The translations under genes and the position numbers were made by a program. Shown here one piece after another: positions 38,987-50,552 of a stretch of 64,000 bases of DNA. The notes under the pieces were generated by a model that did no database searches, was not told the DNA's origin, and saw nothing but the letters and a program-made list of their open reading frames with translations. This DNA is from Piper betle (Eukaryota > Streptophyta > Magnoliopsida > Piperales > Piperaceae). The first letter of the stretch is position 1, and each line of letters opens with the position of its first letter. The stretch spans positions 62,001-126,000 of the forward strand of contig JAURVB010012674.1 in assembly GCA_033002965.1 (NCBI GenBank). The letters run 5' to 3'.

Positions 38987-41900
38987 AGCGTATGATCAGT
39001 ATGCTTCCATATATGTATCCATAATGCCACCAAATGGAGCTTTTAATTAGTTGCTTCTCAAAGTTCTACAGGTTTGTCTTTATATATAAAAAAAGTTCTA
39101 CAGTTTTGATAGCACTCAATGTTCACGGAGATTATGATCAGTTTTGAAGAGCAATTACCTCAAACAATATTGGGCAAGAAAGATATGTAATCATGATTAG
39201 TATTATGACTTCTAGCTAAGAGCATAAATTAAAGAAATTCAACTTGATCTTTAAAAAAATACACAAATTTACCACAGAGTACTTAGCAAGTACCCATGTA
39301 TATACGTCAAGTTCCTAACCTTGACCTCTCCACTACTTCTTCCTGAGCTTGCTTGCTGACCACTGACCATAGCCAGCTCATATGCACCGTACATGTAGAT
39401 TACTCGAATTGTCAATTTTTTTGTTTTTTTGTTTCTAATAATATACATCACTTTTTTCTCCCGAAGCCTCTTGGTCAAGGTCTAAATTTGAAATTTGCCA
39501 GGGTCCCACGGAAAGCTACCAGAAAATTGACATTTGCCATTAATTTAATGGAATATATGAGCGCTAATGTTGTAATATTGATAATTTAAAGGAAATATCC
39601 ATGTACAAAAGCGTGATAATTAAGTTGGAAGCTAATCAATACATGATTGATGAGAACAATATAGAAAATAGAGGAGAAAGCCTCCATCAAAAAGCATTTA
39701 AGAAAACAATAAACAAGCTAGAAAACTAATTAAAGAGTGAAGAAAACTAATCACGATGTAATATATAGTGGAGATTAAATTAAACCGTCAATGTAACATA
39801 GCATTTTTAAACAAAATAAAAACATAATTAATAATGTAACGTTGATATCCCTGCGTTTATGAAGTGACGCGTAGCTATTGCTAATTTTTCTTTTTTATGG
39901 GCACCTAAATAGCTCTCAGCTGTCCACCAACAAACATGCTTAAAGACTAATGTGCGGCTAAAAACAATTTTAACAGCTGTCAAAGTTGCTGTTAGAGCAT
40001 TTTACTAAGAAAGAATGATCATTTTTAATATTATCAAGTGGCTGGAAAATTAAAGTTAATTACCAAAAAAGAAAAAAATTTATTATAACAACAACATTAC
40101 TCTTAAGTTAAATTTAAATAAAAATAAATTAAAATAAACAAATAAATTTTTTACTAAGACGGTTGGCTGCCCCTTGCCCAAATAACTCGTCCTTGTGTAG
40201 GGGTAGCAAGATCACATTGATTGTAGGCTCGGGGTGGCCGGATCTGACTGCCCATAAGTGAGGGGCGGATCCGCCTAATTCAATCAAGCCGCCCCTCGAT
40301 CAAGGACAGGTGGATTTGGTTGCCCTTTGTTTAAGGTACCCAAGTCTTACCACTGGTCGGGTGTCCTCGGTTGATTTGGTTGCCCGGTCAAGGGTGGCTT
40401 GATCTTTAATCGCCCTCTGCTAATTTGACCGCTCGTAAGATCGACTACCCAAAGTCAAAGGGTAACCAGCAAGCCAGTTTACTTTTTTTAAAAAAGTTAG
40501 AAAATTTATTTTAAGTTTTTAAGTGGGAATATTTTTACACTACGAGACAATATAAAAAAACCTTCCTCCTTTTTCCAGTAAAAAGCTCTTCTTATTAAGA
40601 GTAACGTTCATATATTTTTTGAAAAAAATGACGAAGAGATGGACTTTGATTTTAGGCCAAGTACACTTAAACTCCTTGTTGTAATTTAATTAGCCGTCGG
40701 CAATCAAAGGTTTAAAATAGTGCTTCGTATTATGAATAGCTTGCTTATCTGCAGCTTGGAGTAGTACTCTTACAGCTATTTTTTATTTTAAAAATATTCC
40801 AAGCCACTCTATTTATACATTATATTTTATGCATGGTTAATTTTGAGTCAAATTTCATGAATTTTATTGATTCTTTATTTTTAAATTTTATGATTTATTC
40901 TCCGAGTCAAATTGGGGAGGAGGGGTCGATCGGAGGATGGCGGGCGGCGCTTGTCGAATGAGCCACGACAGGGGTGGTTGGTCGCAGGGCGGCGGGCGTG
41001 TGGGCGGGTCGAACGGGTTAGGCGGATCGACAGGTAGGGTTGTCGATTTGAGGCCCATGGGTTATTGGATTTTCATCTAACGGCCCACGGGCTGTGCACT
41101 ATAATGCGCTGCAAAAAGACTTCGAGCAGCTCTCATTATTTTTAAATATACAAAACAATATATATTGATTTTGTATAATCTCTAATTACTTAATTAAATA
41201 ATAATAATAAATAACTTCAAAAATACTTATAGTTATCAATTACGAATAGACTTCACTCCGTGGTATAGTTTGGTATCACCCAAATTGAATTGAAATCTCG
41301 GGTTTCTAAATTATGCGTTTGAACGTACGACGTGAAAGCCATGCAGGCTAGCTGATCCGTACTCCCAAAGGGATCTCTACCGCTTGCTTTGGTTTTGGCA
41401 TGCTTAATCACAGTCATAAAAAATTTCCTAATTGGTTTGCTTTGCAAATTAACAAAACTTAATTATTCGTGGCCACACGTTATATATTGTGTTGTGCCAT
41501 GCGGACGATCCAGCATGCACTACAGCCTACATAGGCCGCCTTTGACCGCCCAATGTCTGCAAATTGAGTGCAAATCCACACAACCTAGACACCAATGCCA
41601 CAATCTCTTCTTTACAAAAAAATAAAAGTGAAATTACCTTTCGTTCCAATTTCCACCAATGCCACCTTCTTTTTCCCCAAACATTTTTTGTTTGCATGGT
41701 TTGCAGTAGCAGCCCCTGGAATCTTCCCTCTCCTTTTATCACTTCGACTTCTTATTGTGTGTATGGATGCATTTTTTATCCCAAGAAACTAGCTCCCAGA
41801 CAGATTTGATTGCTGAAACAAGAGTTTGAAATTTAGAAAAAACTTCCCTGCGAATGAGATTCTGGCAAATCTTACAAATCGGACCACTTTGTGTGTGAGA

Positions 41901-42647
41901 TTGACAGCAGCCGATGGATATGACCAGACAAATGGCTTGTACTACGTCCAAAGTTATATACAGTACCTTGTAATGAAGCCGCCTTAATTGAATTTCCTTT
42001 ATCTTGAGTTGATTGACAGTTGAAGGTAACTACTTAATTAAACATTGAAATATAAATCTCTGCATGCCCACCTTGCATGTTGTTATCCATCTTGATTCAA
42101 GGCAATCTTCAAGATGGTTAAGTTTCTATATGTTGTTGCAATGCTTACTTTCTACTATATATGTGGCTCTTAGAGCATAAGAATTGCATTCTTTCTGGTC
42201 TATGGGCCTTCAGAAAGTTAAAGGCCGAGATCTCCCAATTAGTTATATAATGTAGCTGTCTATTACACACTGTGAAAAGCAAAGAGAATGGTTTTCCACA
42301 TATGCACTTTCCTAATTAATTGAATCCACAATGTGCACTAACCTTCCTTCAAGGGCAGAGATTAAAACGGAATCCAGAAACAGTTATTTGTTGGCTTGTA
42401 AATTCGGTTCAAACCCAAAAAGCATCTGACCTTGTAAAGAGAGAGAGCTAGAGATTAAGAATAGAAGATAAACAAACATTACAACTAGTACTGCAAAGGA
42501 GGCAAGGGGAAGGAGGCATGCTCATCAAACAAAGCTACATGATATATACACTATCAAGGCAAGCCAAAGCAGAAATAAGAAGGCAAGAAAAGAAAAGAAT
42601 TAGGATCCTTTTCACCTGCTCCTTCCTGGTAATCCCCGGCCTCCCTC
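38987..42647. other. Intergenic between VQ and GH17 genes
   Basis: AT-rich spacer with no gene recognised. Two GC-rich islands stand out. At about 40160-40460 there is an inverted pair GAGGGGCGG/CCGCCCCTC, and 40910-41100 is rich in GGCGGGCG and GGGCGGGTCGAACGGG. Both look like pieces of GC-cored repeats, but no borders could be fixed. The last 300 bases are the GH17 promoter and leader. Confidence 0.45.
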
Positions 42648-42653
42648 TATAAA
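42648..42653 (+). promoter_or_regulatory. TATA box of the GH17 gene
   Basis: TATAAA within CCCTCTATAAACACAC, 66 bases before the ATG. A CT-rich leader (42668-42700) follows, as is common in plant 5' UTRs. Confidence 0.65.
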
Positions 42654-42713
42654 CACACATCATGATATCCCCTTTTCTCCTTCCCTCTTCCTTCTCCTTA
42701 CACCTGATCTCTG

Positions 42714-44357
42714 ATGGCTTCCACCTCCGTCAATCCTTCCACTGTCTTTCACATTTTCCTCATGATCTTCTCTCTCCTAATATTTATACCAGGTGCCCAT
42801 TTCCTAATTAATCTCTCAGCTTAGTGACTTTTGTCATCCCCTCCTGCATCTGATTTTATCTGAATATTCTCAATTTATTATTCTCTAAATGTTCTTCGTC
42901 TATTGTTTTTACTGCAGAAATTGGTCACTTGCAAGGTGTGAAGGCACTTGGCATCAACTATGGTCAAGTGGCGAACAATCTTCCTCCACCGGACAAGGTC
43001 ATCACACTACTAACCTCACTCAAGATCACCAAGACAAGAATATATGACTCCAACGCTCAAGTCCTCAGCGCATTTGCAAACTCGGGGGTGGAGCTCATTG
43101 TGACCGTCCCAAATGAGCAGGTTGGCCAGCTCGTGGATCCGGCAACAGCTCTCGAGTGGATCAATACAAATGTGAAACCCTACGTCCCTGAAACCAAGAT
43201 CACCGGGATCGCCGTAGGGAACGAGGTGTTCACCAGCGACAACCACGAACTAATGTCCAATCTAGTACCCGCCATGAGCAGCATATACGAGGCACTCATG
43301 CAGCTGGGACTCCACACATACATACATGTCTCGACAGCTAACTCATTAGCAGTTTTGGACAGCTCCTACCCGCCGTCGGCCGGAGCTTTCCGCGAAGACC
43401 TCGCCGGACTCGTCCAGTCGCTTTTGCAGTTCTTGCAGGCCACGTGGTCCCCATTGTGGATCAATGCCTATCCATACTTTGCATATAAGGATGACCCACA
43501 TAAGGTACCACTAGACTATGTGCTTGCCAATGCTAACCCTGGCATGTTGGACCCTTACACCAGGTTGCACTATGACAACATGCTTTATGCACAAGTTGAT
43601 GCTGTACTTTTTGCTGTGGCCAAAATGGGTTATGGTGGGATTGAAGTGAGAGTGTCTGAGACAGGGTGGCCGTCCAAAGGTGATTCTGATGAAACTGGGG
43701 CGACATTGGAGAGTGCGGCTGCGTACAATAGGAACTTGGTCAGGAGGCAGTTGATGGGAGAAGGGACACCTCTTAGGCCTAATCAGAGGTTGGAAATCTA
43801 TGTCTTTGCTTTGTTTAACGAAGACATGAAACCAGGGCCAACATCAGAGAGAAACTATGGATTGTACCGGCCAGATGGGACCATAGCTTACAATGTGGGT
43901 CTAACAGGAATGTCAACTTCTACTGCTTCGGTTACTCTTACATCTTCGTCTACTCAGGTAAAGAACAAGCACTGACAATAACTTTCTTAATTTTTTCTCC
44001 ATTTCAATATATCCAAACTATATATATTATTTGTAGTTCACCAAAATAATTAACTTCAAAAGTTAGCAGAGCAAGAAGAAATTGGCAAATGGCCACTTGT
44101 ATATATATGTTTTAATTAACTCTTCAGTTCTATGTGTTCAGTATGATGAGGAATATCATTGCATACATACAACATACAATCTAGAACTCTAGTGTAAGTT
44201 ATAAAAAATCATAATTCAATTATTCTAATCAACATATTTTTTTCTTCTTTCAAACGAAATGGTTGGAGAACAGGCTGCAAAGAAGGATTTCAGACGATTG
44301 GGATATTGGATTCCCGTATATCTACTGACATTTCACGCTTTAATTGGCCGGCGTTAA
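42714..44357 (+). CDS. Glucan endo-1,3-beta-glucosidase (GH17)
   Basis: Three exons (42714-42792, 42918-43957, 44274-44357) encode 400 residues. A signal peptide (about residues 1-30, with hydrophobic core VFHIFLMIFSLLIFIP) precedes the GH17 start LGINYGQVANNLPPP. The (beta/alpha)8 catalytic residues are present: acid/base Glu129 in GIAVGNEVFTS and nucleophile Glu274 in RVSETGWPSKGD. Later conserved blocks include YVFALFNEDMKPGPTSERNYGLY. The domain hydrolyses beta-1,3-glucan (callose or fungal wall glucan). There is no X8/CBM43 domain. After a Ser/Thr-rich linker, exon 3 adds a hydrophobic end (LGYWIPVYLLTFHALIGRR), like the short tails of GH17 enzymes 11/14, possibly a GPI signal but weak. 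If intron 2 is retained, translation would end at 43975 without this tail. Confidence 0.93.
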
Positions 44358-45551
44358 GATATTTAAAATCACGGCAGTTGTGAATATCTATCTTTTGGGG
44401 AAGGGGGAAATATTAATCTTCAGAGCAGCTTTTATTTTTGCTATGCACATTTCAAAAATCCACACCATTGAAACCAGCTTATATTATGTAAAGAGCTCAA
44501 TTATTTGCTATATATTAAAATTTAGATGATTTTGTTCTTGTTCATGATTCTCACTATTTATAGAAAAACGATGCATCATCATTATCATCATTACAAGTGA
44601 GTCGATCAGCACCCTAATAGAATGATACAGCTCACTTTCATAATAGCGTGATTCATGAAATCCAAACCTCCAAATATTTTGGCCACCATGCAATGTAATG
44701 AGAAAACAGTCACTATACATAATTTAGTTGAAAGATGAAACTATTGGTGGAGGGTTTCTCTTTTGTTTGTAGTGCATTGATTTTGATCTTAAAATATGCA
44801 GGATTGCAAAAGTAATAATAATATCTAAAGCTATATATATATATATACAACTTCTACTACTCTTTATACACCATGCTTTCCGTCAATATATATTTCTTTT
44901 GTATCTTATCTGTCTTATAATACTCACCTATACATGAGATCAGACAACTCTACGTGTGAAAGAAGTGTATGGCCCCTTTAGGACGTGGAATGCAGTCCCA
45001 AAACCAAAAGAACTGAGAGATTTCTTCAAACTTTTTCTTCCCTCTCCCACTGTTTATGATCCTCAGAATTTTGAAAGTGCAAAGATAAAAAATAAAAAAT
45101 AAAAGGTTTGGCTGGCCAACTTTGTAGGGGCTTCTCATTTGTTAACACGTGAAGAAGACGCATCAGACACTTTATTCCATTACGAAAACTATTTAGAGCA
45201 TTGGATGCCCAATGGCACTACCTTACCCTTTTGATTGTTATATATATGCATCTGTGGTATCCATGCGTCATCGTTTCATAACTATCAGAAAGGAAATATA
45301 AAGTGCAAAAAGAAGAAGGTTTTGTCCCACACAAATTTCCTCTATTTTTATGAGAGGGCATTGTCTGCTGATGAAGGACAGGCTAATTGGTGCATGAATA
45401 TTGTCAACACTGCATCTAGGAACACACACAACTTAAGTCTCTCTAAAATTAAGTGAAGAAGTAGATCGATCGAAGGAGCAGATCAATATGGGATAAAAAG
45501 AGCATCTGGGAAGCTTTTCCAATATTTTTGGTAAGAGCAGCATGTATCATA

Positions 45552-46490
45552 GTTGCAAAAATCAGCCGATTCTACTCGGACTCAACCGATTTTACATGGC
45601 TAGGTGAAAAACCAAGTCAAAATAAGGCCAACTCATTTTGGATTAAAATTAGACCAAGAATAAGCCGATTTAGGCCAATTCGAACCAATTCGAGCCGATT
45701 CTCAATACAGCAAGAATCGGCCGATTCACAACAGGGAGGGGAGACGAGGCGAGGGTCGGTGGGCGATAAGGGGCAGTGGTCGGAGAAGGCGGGCGGGCAG
45801 GCTTGAGTGAGGGCAAACGAGGGAGAGGGAAGGGGGGAAAAGAGGGTGACAACTTTGGGGGGTAGGGGTGGTGGTGGGGGCGGCGGGGAGGGCTAGGGGT
45901 CACAAGGGAGTTGGGCTGGCGGATGGGAGGGGCTGGGGTATGGGAGTGGTGGCGACGGTGGCGGGCGGGCAGATTAGGCAAGGGCGACGTGGAGAAGGGT
46001 GGTGTCAAAGGTTTGAGGCAAGAAGTGTCGGAGGAAAAAATGAGGTGGGGGCGGGAGGGCTAGGGGTCACAAGGGAGTTGAGCTGGCAGGATGGGAGTTG
46101 GGCTGGGGTACGGGAGCAGGATGGCACGGTGGCGGGCGGGCAGATTAGGCAAGGCGACGATGGAGAATGAGGTGGTGTCAAAGGTTTGAGGGAAAAGAAG
46201 TGTCGGAGGGAAAGAAATGAGGTGGTGGTATTTTCGTAATTAACAGTTGACTCAATTTTGACTCGTGTAAAAAATAATAACTAATTTCAAATACTTCAAA
46301 AATTCAATAAAAATTCAAAAATATTATAAAATATTATAAAATATAATACACACCTAACATTAAAATAACATATTTTATAATTAATAACCTCACCGATTTG
46401 ACCGATTCAATTAAACTGATTCTTGTCCAATTTTTAATAAATCTGACCCCTTCCCAATCCAATTCAATGTTTGATTCCGATTTTTTCAAC
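45552..46490. mobile_element. Inverted-repeat element with GC-rich core
   Basis: The left end GTTGCAAAAATCAGCCGATT (from 45552) pairs with the right end GATTCCGATTTTTTCAAC (46473-46490) as imperfect inverted repeats. Outer arms carry repeated CCGATT/AATCGG motifs and a small hairpin (GCCGATTCT/AGAATCGGC near 45696-45722). The centre (about 45730-46230) is G+C-rich on one strand and contains a tandem duplication. No clear target duplication is seen, so the superfamily is unassigned; hAT- or Mutator-like non-autonomous elements are the nearest guesses. It encodes no credible protein. Confidence 0.5.
45891..46226. repeat. 167-bp tandem duplication in the GC-rich core
   Basis: GGCTAGGGGTCACAAGGGAG starts at 45891 and again at 46058. 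Both units continue with a GGCTGGGGTA segment, GGCGGGCGGGCAGATTAGGC and GGTGTCAAAGGTTTGAGG, ending in AAGTGTCGGAGG. Small indels separate the two copies. Confidence 0.85.
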
Positions 46491-46910
46491 CACAACCATT
46501 ATAAAACTTGGATCTTTTACTTTTTGGCTAGGAAAAATACAAATCTATATTTTGTCGTCAATGATAATGGTCCTAGTCCGAAGGTTTGCGAGGCCAAGAC
46601 ACTTGGAGAGGCATGTACTTTCAATATATATGCCGCATGGAGGTTTACCTGTGAGTCTGACCCATTCCAAGCTTAAAAAGCTAGTTAATTCTGATAATGA
46701 TGAATTGATTTGTCATCATCAAATTCTCACAAAAAAATTGGTTATGCACAATGCTAAGTTTTCAAAAGAAGAAGACACAAGTCCTGACATTACGCTAACA
46801 AAGTGATCATGAGCAACACTAACACATTGATTATGGGGTATTTGGGAGATCTAATTTCATGAGTTGTCACTTCCTTTTTTCCCCAAGGATGTTATTATTT
46901 ATACTTGGTA

Positions 46911-47020
46911 TATTATCAACCAGAATATCAAGAGTTAAACTGTTAAAGTTAATATCATTTTTAAGGGGCTATATTATCAACCAGCATATCAAGAGTTAAA
47001 GTTAATATCATTTGAAGGGG
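46911..47020. repeat. ~60-bp direct repeat
   Basis: TATTATCAACCAG(A/C)ATATC followed by AAGAGTTAAA, GTTAATATCATTT and AAGGGGCT occurs twice in succession. A third partial copy (AAAGTTAATATCATT) lies at about 47041. It is non-coding. Confidence 0.75.
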
Positions 47021-47881
47021 CTCATTAAAAATGTTCTCTTAAAGTTAATATCATTGGCGGACTTCATCACGTTGCAGTCAAATCGATTATGATAAATTAA
47101 TGAATACACGTCCTCGTGTTTCTCCCATTTTCTTTTCGGCTTCATATAAATACTCTACAGCGCAGCAAAACTACACGGGGAAACAGACTAGATGATTCTG
47201 TCAATTACACAAATTTGCCTCTACCCGAATTACACTGACCACGACATAAACATTTGTTAGAAACCAACAAATTGCTATATCACTGAGATAAGGGAAGATG
47301 AGCCAAGGAAAAGTGGAATTGGAGTCGGTCTGGAGATTAACTCCAAACGATATGAAGACTAGTTGAAGATAAAGGTGAGATGGAATGGAATGGGAGAATG
47401 GTTTGGAAGTATTTGACAGTAAATGTGTTGACATATCAGAGTTTCAACTTTCTGGCCTGGAAATACTTCAAAGTTAAAGACCCAACAATCTCCTGTCATG
47501 TGTATAATGGCAGGAAAAGATGACAAGCAAAACTAATGATGCAACATTCAAAATTTTAATTATATCACAAACAGTATGCAATGTTATTCTACAAGAAAGC
47601 ATCTATTCTCATGTAGATGTGAAGCAAACAGTTAATCAGATGCGTTGGTAAAAACTCTTCCTACAGTTTCATTCGTTAATAAGCACCAACGACTCATGTG
47701 ACGAAACATTTCGAAGAAAAATCATATTTAGAAACTACGACTTTTAACGAGCTAAAGTTTGGTATATAAAAGAACAGGGCAGATTTTATAAATTAATCTC
47801 AATAACAGTTTCACCATCCTTCAATCTTTGTATCCCTCAACAGAAAATAATCTTTGAAATTCAACCTCTGCTCGCCTATAG

Positions 47882-50552
47882 TTAATGCAGCACAGCCCGC
47901 GGACTTCGAGGCCTTACTGGTGTCTTTGAAGGACTAACCCTATTGATTCCAAAATGTTCAAAGTATTATCAAACAGATTCAGGTAGTGAAATATATGATT
48001 CTCATTGTAGTTATGACTCAGCGCTTAAATCATACCGAATTGGTAGAGTGCCCAGATAATTACCACTGCAATTCAATGCAATTATGGCGCTCTCCGCCTA
48101 CCAAAACGCAGAATGGTAAGAGCAAAGATAAAGATGACAATAGAAGTGATATTGCACATTGATAGCCAAGTACATCAAAGACAAAAAGGGGAACGAACAA
48201 GGTAGTCTACAGCATAAACCAAAAAAATTGAGATCAGAAAAGAACAAAAGTTAAAGTTCATATCAATAACCATAGAAACCAAGCACAATACAAGGGAAAG
48301 AAAGCTCATATCAATAAAAGATGATAAAGATACAAAACTCAAGATGGAACATAAAACAAAAACTGACCTGAACGAACTCAACAAAAGCAATTCGAGTATT
48401 ATGCATGGGATCCCCCAAAAGCCTTAGGCGGGACACCTGTGGAAGACATATCACAAGCATAAATCTTTGTTAACACTTTCTAGAACCAACAAGAAGTTAT
48501 ATAAAAATAAAATATGCTTAATTACCACACCACACGTTGTCTCAAAAAAGCTTCAACATCAGTTCGTGAAACCTACAATATCACGAAACATATATAAAAA
48601 AAAGAAGGAAAAACAAACTAGAAAAGAATAGGGAGGGACATTTGAACATATCAATACCTTCTTGTCAATGTTAGTGCAGTACACGGTCCTTGCGCACATT
48701 TCCCGTTCATTTTCTGACTGTAGTCAGTCTCAAGCATCAAAAACCTATTTAATAAAAAGCCTCTCTCTAAAGCTAAACAAGAATAATCATTTAGTTGATA
48801 AAGCAAATAAAATATACGAGACCGCACCTTGGAAGAAATGTAGGATTCACTGGCAAGATAGCCGTTTTGGATGGCAAAATTTTGACTGCATTGAAACCCA
48901 CCATGGTCCCTGAAAGACTCAAGGCCGCTCTAGCACCCTCTGCCAGCATATTTTCTGTTAATACTATGAACAGAATGGAAGAGAAAATGTTTCACATGTT
49001 ATTTAGATTGACTCACCATCATCAGCAAACTCTACAAAGGCAAAACGTAGAATTGAATGAGGGTCACCACAAATTCGGCAATCAACAACCTTCAAGAAAA
49101 ATATGGAAGTCTAGAAGAATGTTTGGATAATAAAGTCAATGCACAATTCAGTAATGCGGCAATATTAAGCTCATTTGCTATTTGGAAATAGCATTCGTGT
49201 TCTGGAGATTCAGAAATGGCCTTAAAATTTCATTATTCACAAGTGAAAAAAGCAACACAAACGTGGAAATATGGTTTTGTCAACCAGACCCCAAATCAAA
49301 TGGAACAAATGAAATGAGTCTCCAAACACTTATCATATATGGCTTCATCAACCAAATGACCAAGTTCTGCAACCTCAAAACAAACAGGAAAATGAACGAC
49401 TCTCCAAGTACTTTCACAAATTTCACTGTATACCATCCGACACAACTAACAGAATTATATAACAACTGATTGTACTTCAAATATTGTAATATATGTATCA
49501 GTTGAAAATAGATCTAGTAATAAATGATTCCTTGTCGAAGAACAGGATCATAGTTTCAACAAAAGGCAATGAAACTAAGGTCCCTACATCTAATTCATCA
49601 TAGCATACATTGAAATATGGATAATGCAGATACTCTTAATATTCATAAAATAACCTGATCAACCAATCCCCACAATGTTATCAAAATGGATAACAATTAC
49701 TATAATAGTCGGCTGGCTGCAGCCTGTGCGTGAGACATAAACAATATAAATTCAACCATGTGTAACCGTAGCCACAGTCCATCGTCTCAAAGGCACAATT
49801 TTCCATAAGATAATGGCGAAAAGGAAGCAGAAAAAACCGCTCACAGAAGAACAATATCACACATCGTTCTGTAAAAACTACCGTTACGAATTCATTCTTA
49901 CTTGACCACAGTTGATAAACAGAGCAGCAAGGCGCTCCTCCGTCACCTACACAACAAAATTGGATCTTATCATCCGAAACCGATGTCATAGAATATTTCA
50001 GCTACTGCCGAACAATAAATTCCTTTCCCACTCACTTGATGATCGACTTCAGATACATACACAGTCCTCCTGATACTTTCTTCTCTCTGGGCTCTAAACG
50101 ACCCGCCATTCAACCTTCTCCTCCATTGGTTATTGTTACACTTCCTCTGCAAAATTAAAAGTGAGCACATCACAAACAAAAACATTGAAGATTCCAAAAC
50201 AAGTAACGACATTTTGCCCCTCATGATGATCAAAACCATTTCAAATACAATCATAGCTTTTATAAGAGAAGCAAAAATGCAAGAGCCAAATTCGATCAGA
50301 GATTACGCGGCGAGTGTGATAATTTCCATTCCCCATCCCATTAGCATGAACACCTTCTACATCCCCCTGCGGCATCCGTCGGACACCGGCGTGGTACGAG
50401 GCCGGGAAAAACTCCTTGGCGGACGGATTCAACTTGGACAGCAAATCCACCAGCTCCTTCACATCCCGCCGCAACTCCGCCGCCTTCCGCTCCTCCACGG
50501 CCCCCGCCGCCGGCATCGGCGACGCCACGACATTCTCCGCCACCGCCGCCAT
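47882..50552 (-). CDS. PABP-interacting protein with PAM2 motif and two RRMs (CID8-13 type), frame disrupted
   Basis: Ten exons: 50552-50307, 50146-50036, 49946-49902, 49089-49017, 48939-48828, 48717-48658, 48572-48526, 48436-48368, 48097-48036, 47939-47882. Exon 1 holds a PAM2 peptide (LSKLNPSAKEFFPASY), which binds the MLLE domain of poly(A)-binding protein. Next come a basic stretch (QWRRRLNGGSF), RRM1 (RRTVYVSEVDHQVTEERLA, later LRFAFVEFADD) and RRM2 (ARTVYCTNIDKKV, later TRIAFVEFV), ending SPSKTPVRPRSPRAVLH. This is the order of the Arabidopsis CID8-CID13 group, putative mRNA-binding partners of PABP. Two defects occur: exon 7 lacks one base in a homopolymer (48544-48549), and exons 5 and 6 cannot be joined in frame by a GT-AG intron. 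Allowing one base at each gives 294 residues with the family's layout. The start is ATGGCGGCGGTGGC at 50552. Confidence 0.85.

Larger units (their letters stand above)
44358..47881. other. Intergenic with one GC-cored repeat element
   Basis: Spacer between the GH17 and RRM genes. It contains an inverted-repeat element (45552-46490) with a 167-bp internal duplication and a short direct repeat at 46911-47020. No gene was recognised outside these; the RRM 3' UTR probably lies within 47700-47881. Confidence 0.5.

Noticed and set aside
46398..46806. Two open frames of 92 and 111 codons near the right end of the 45.5-46.5 kb element
   Set aside because: They cross the inverted-repeat end and have no family similarity, so they are chance frames.
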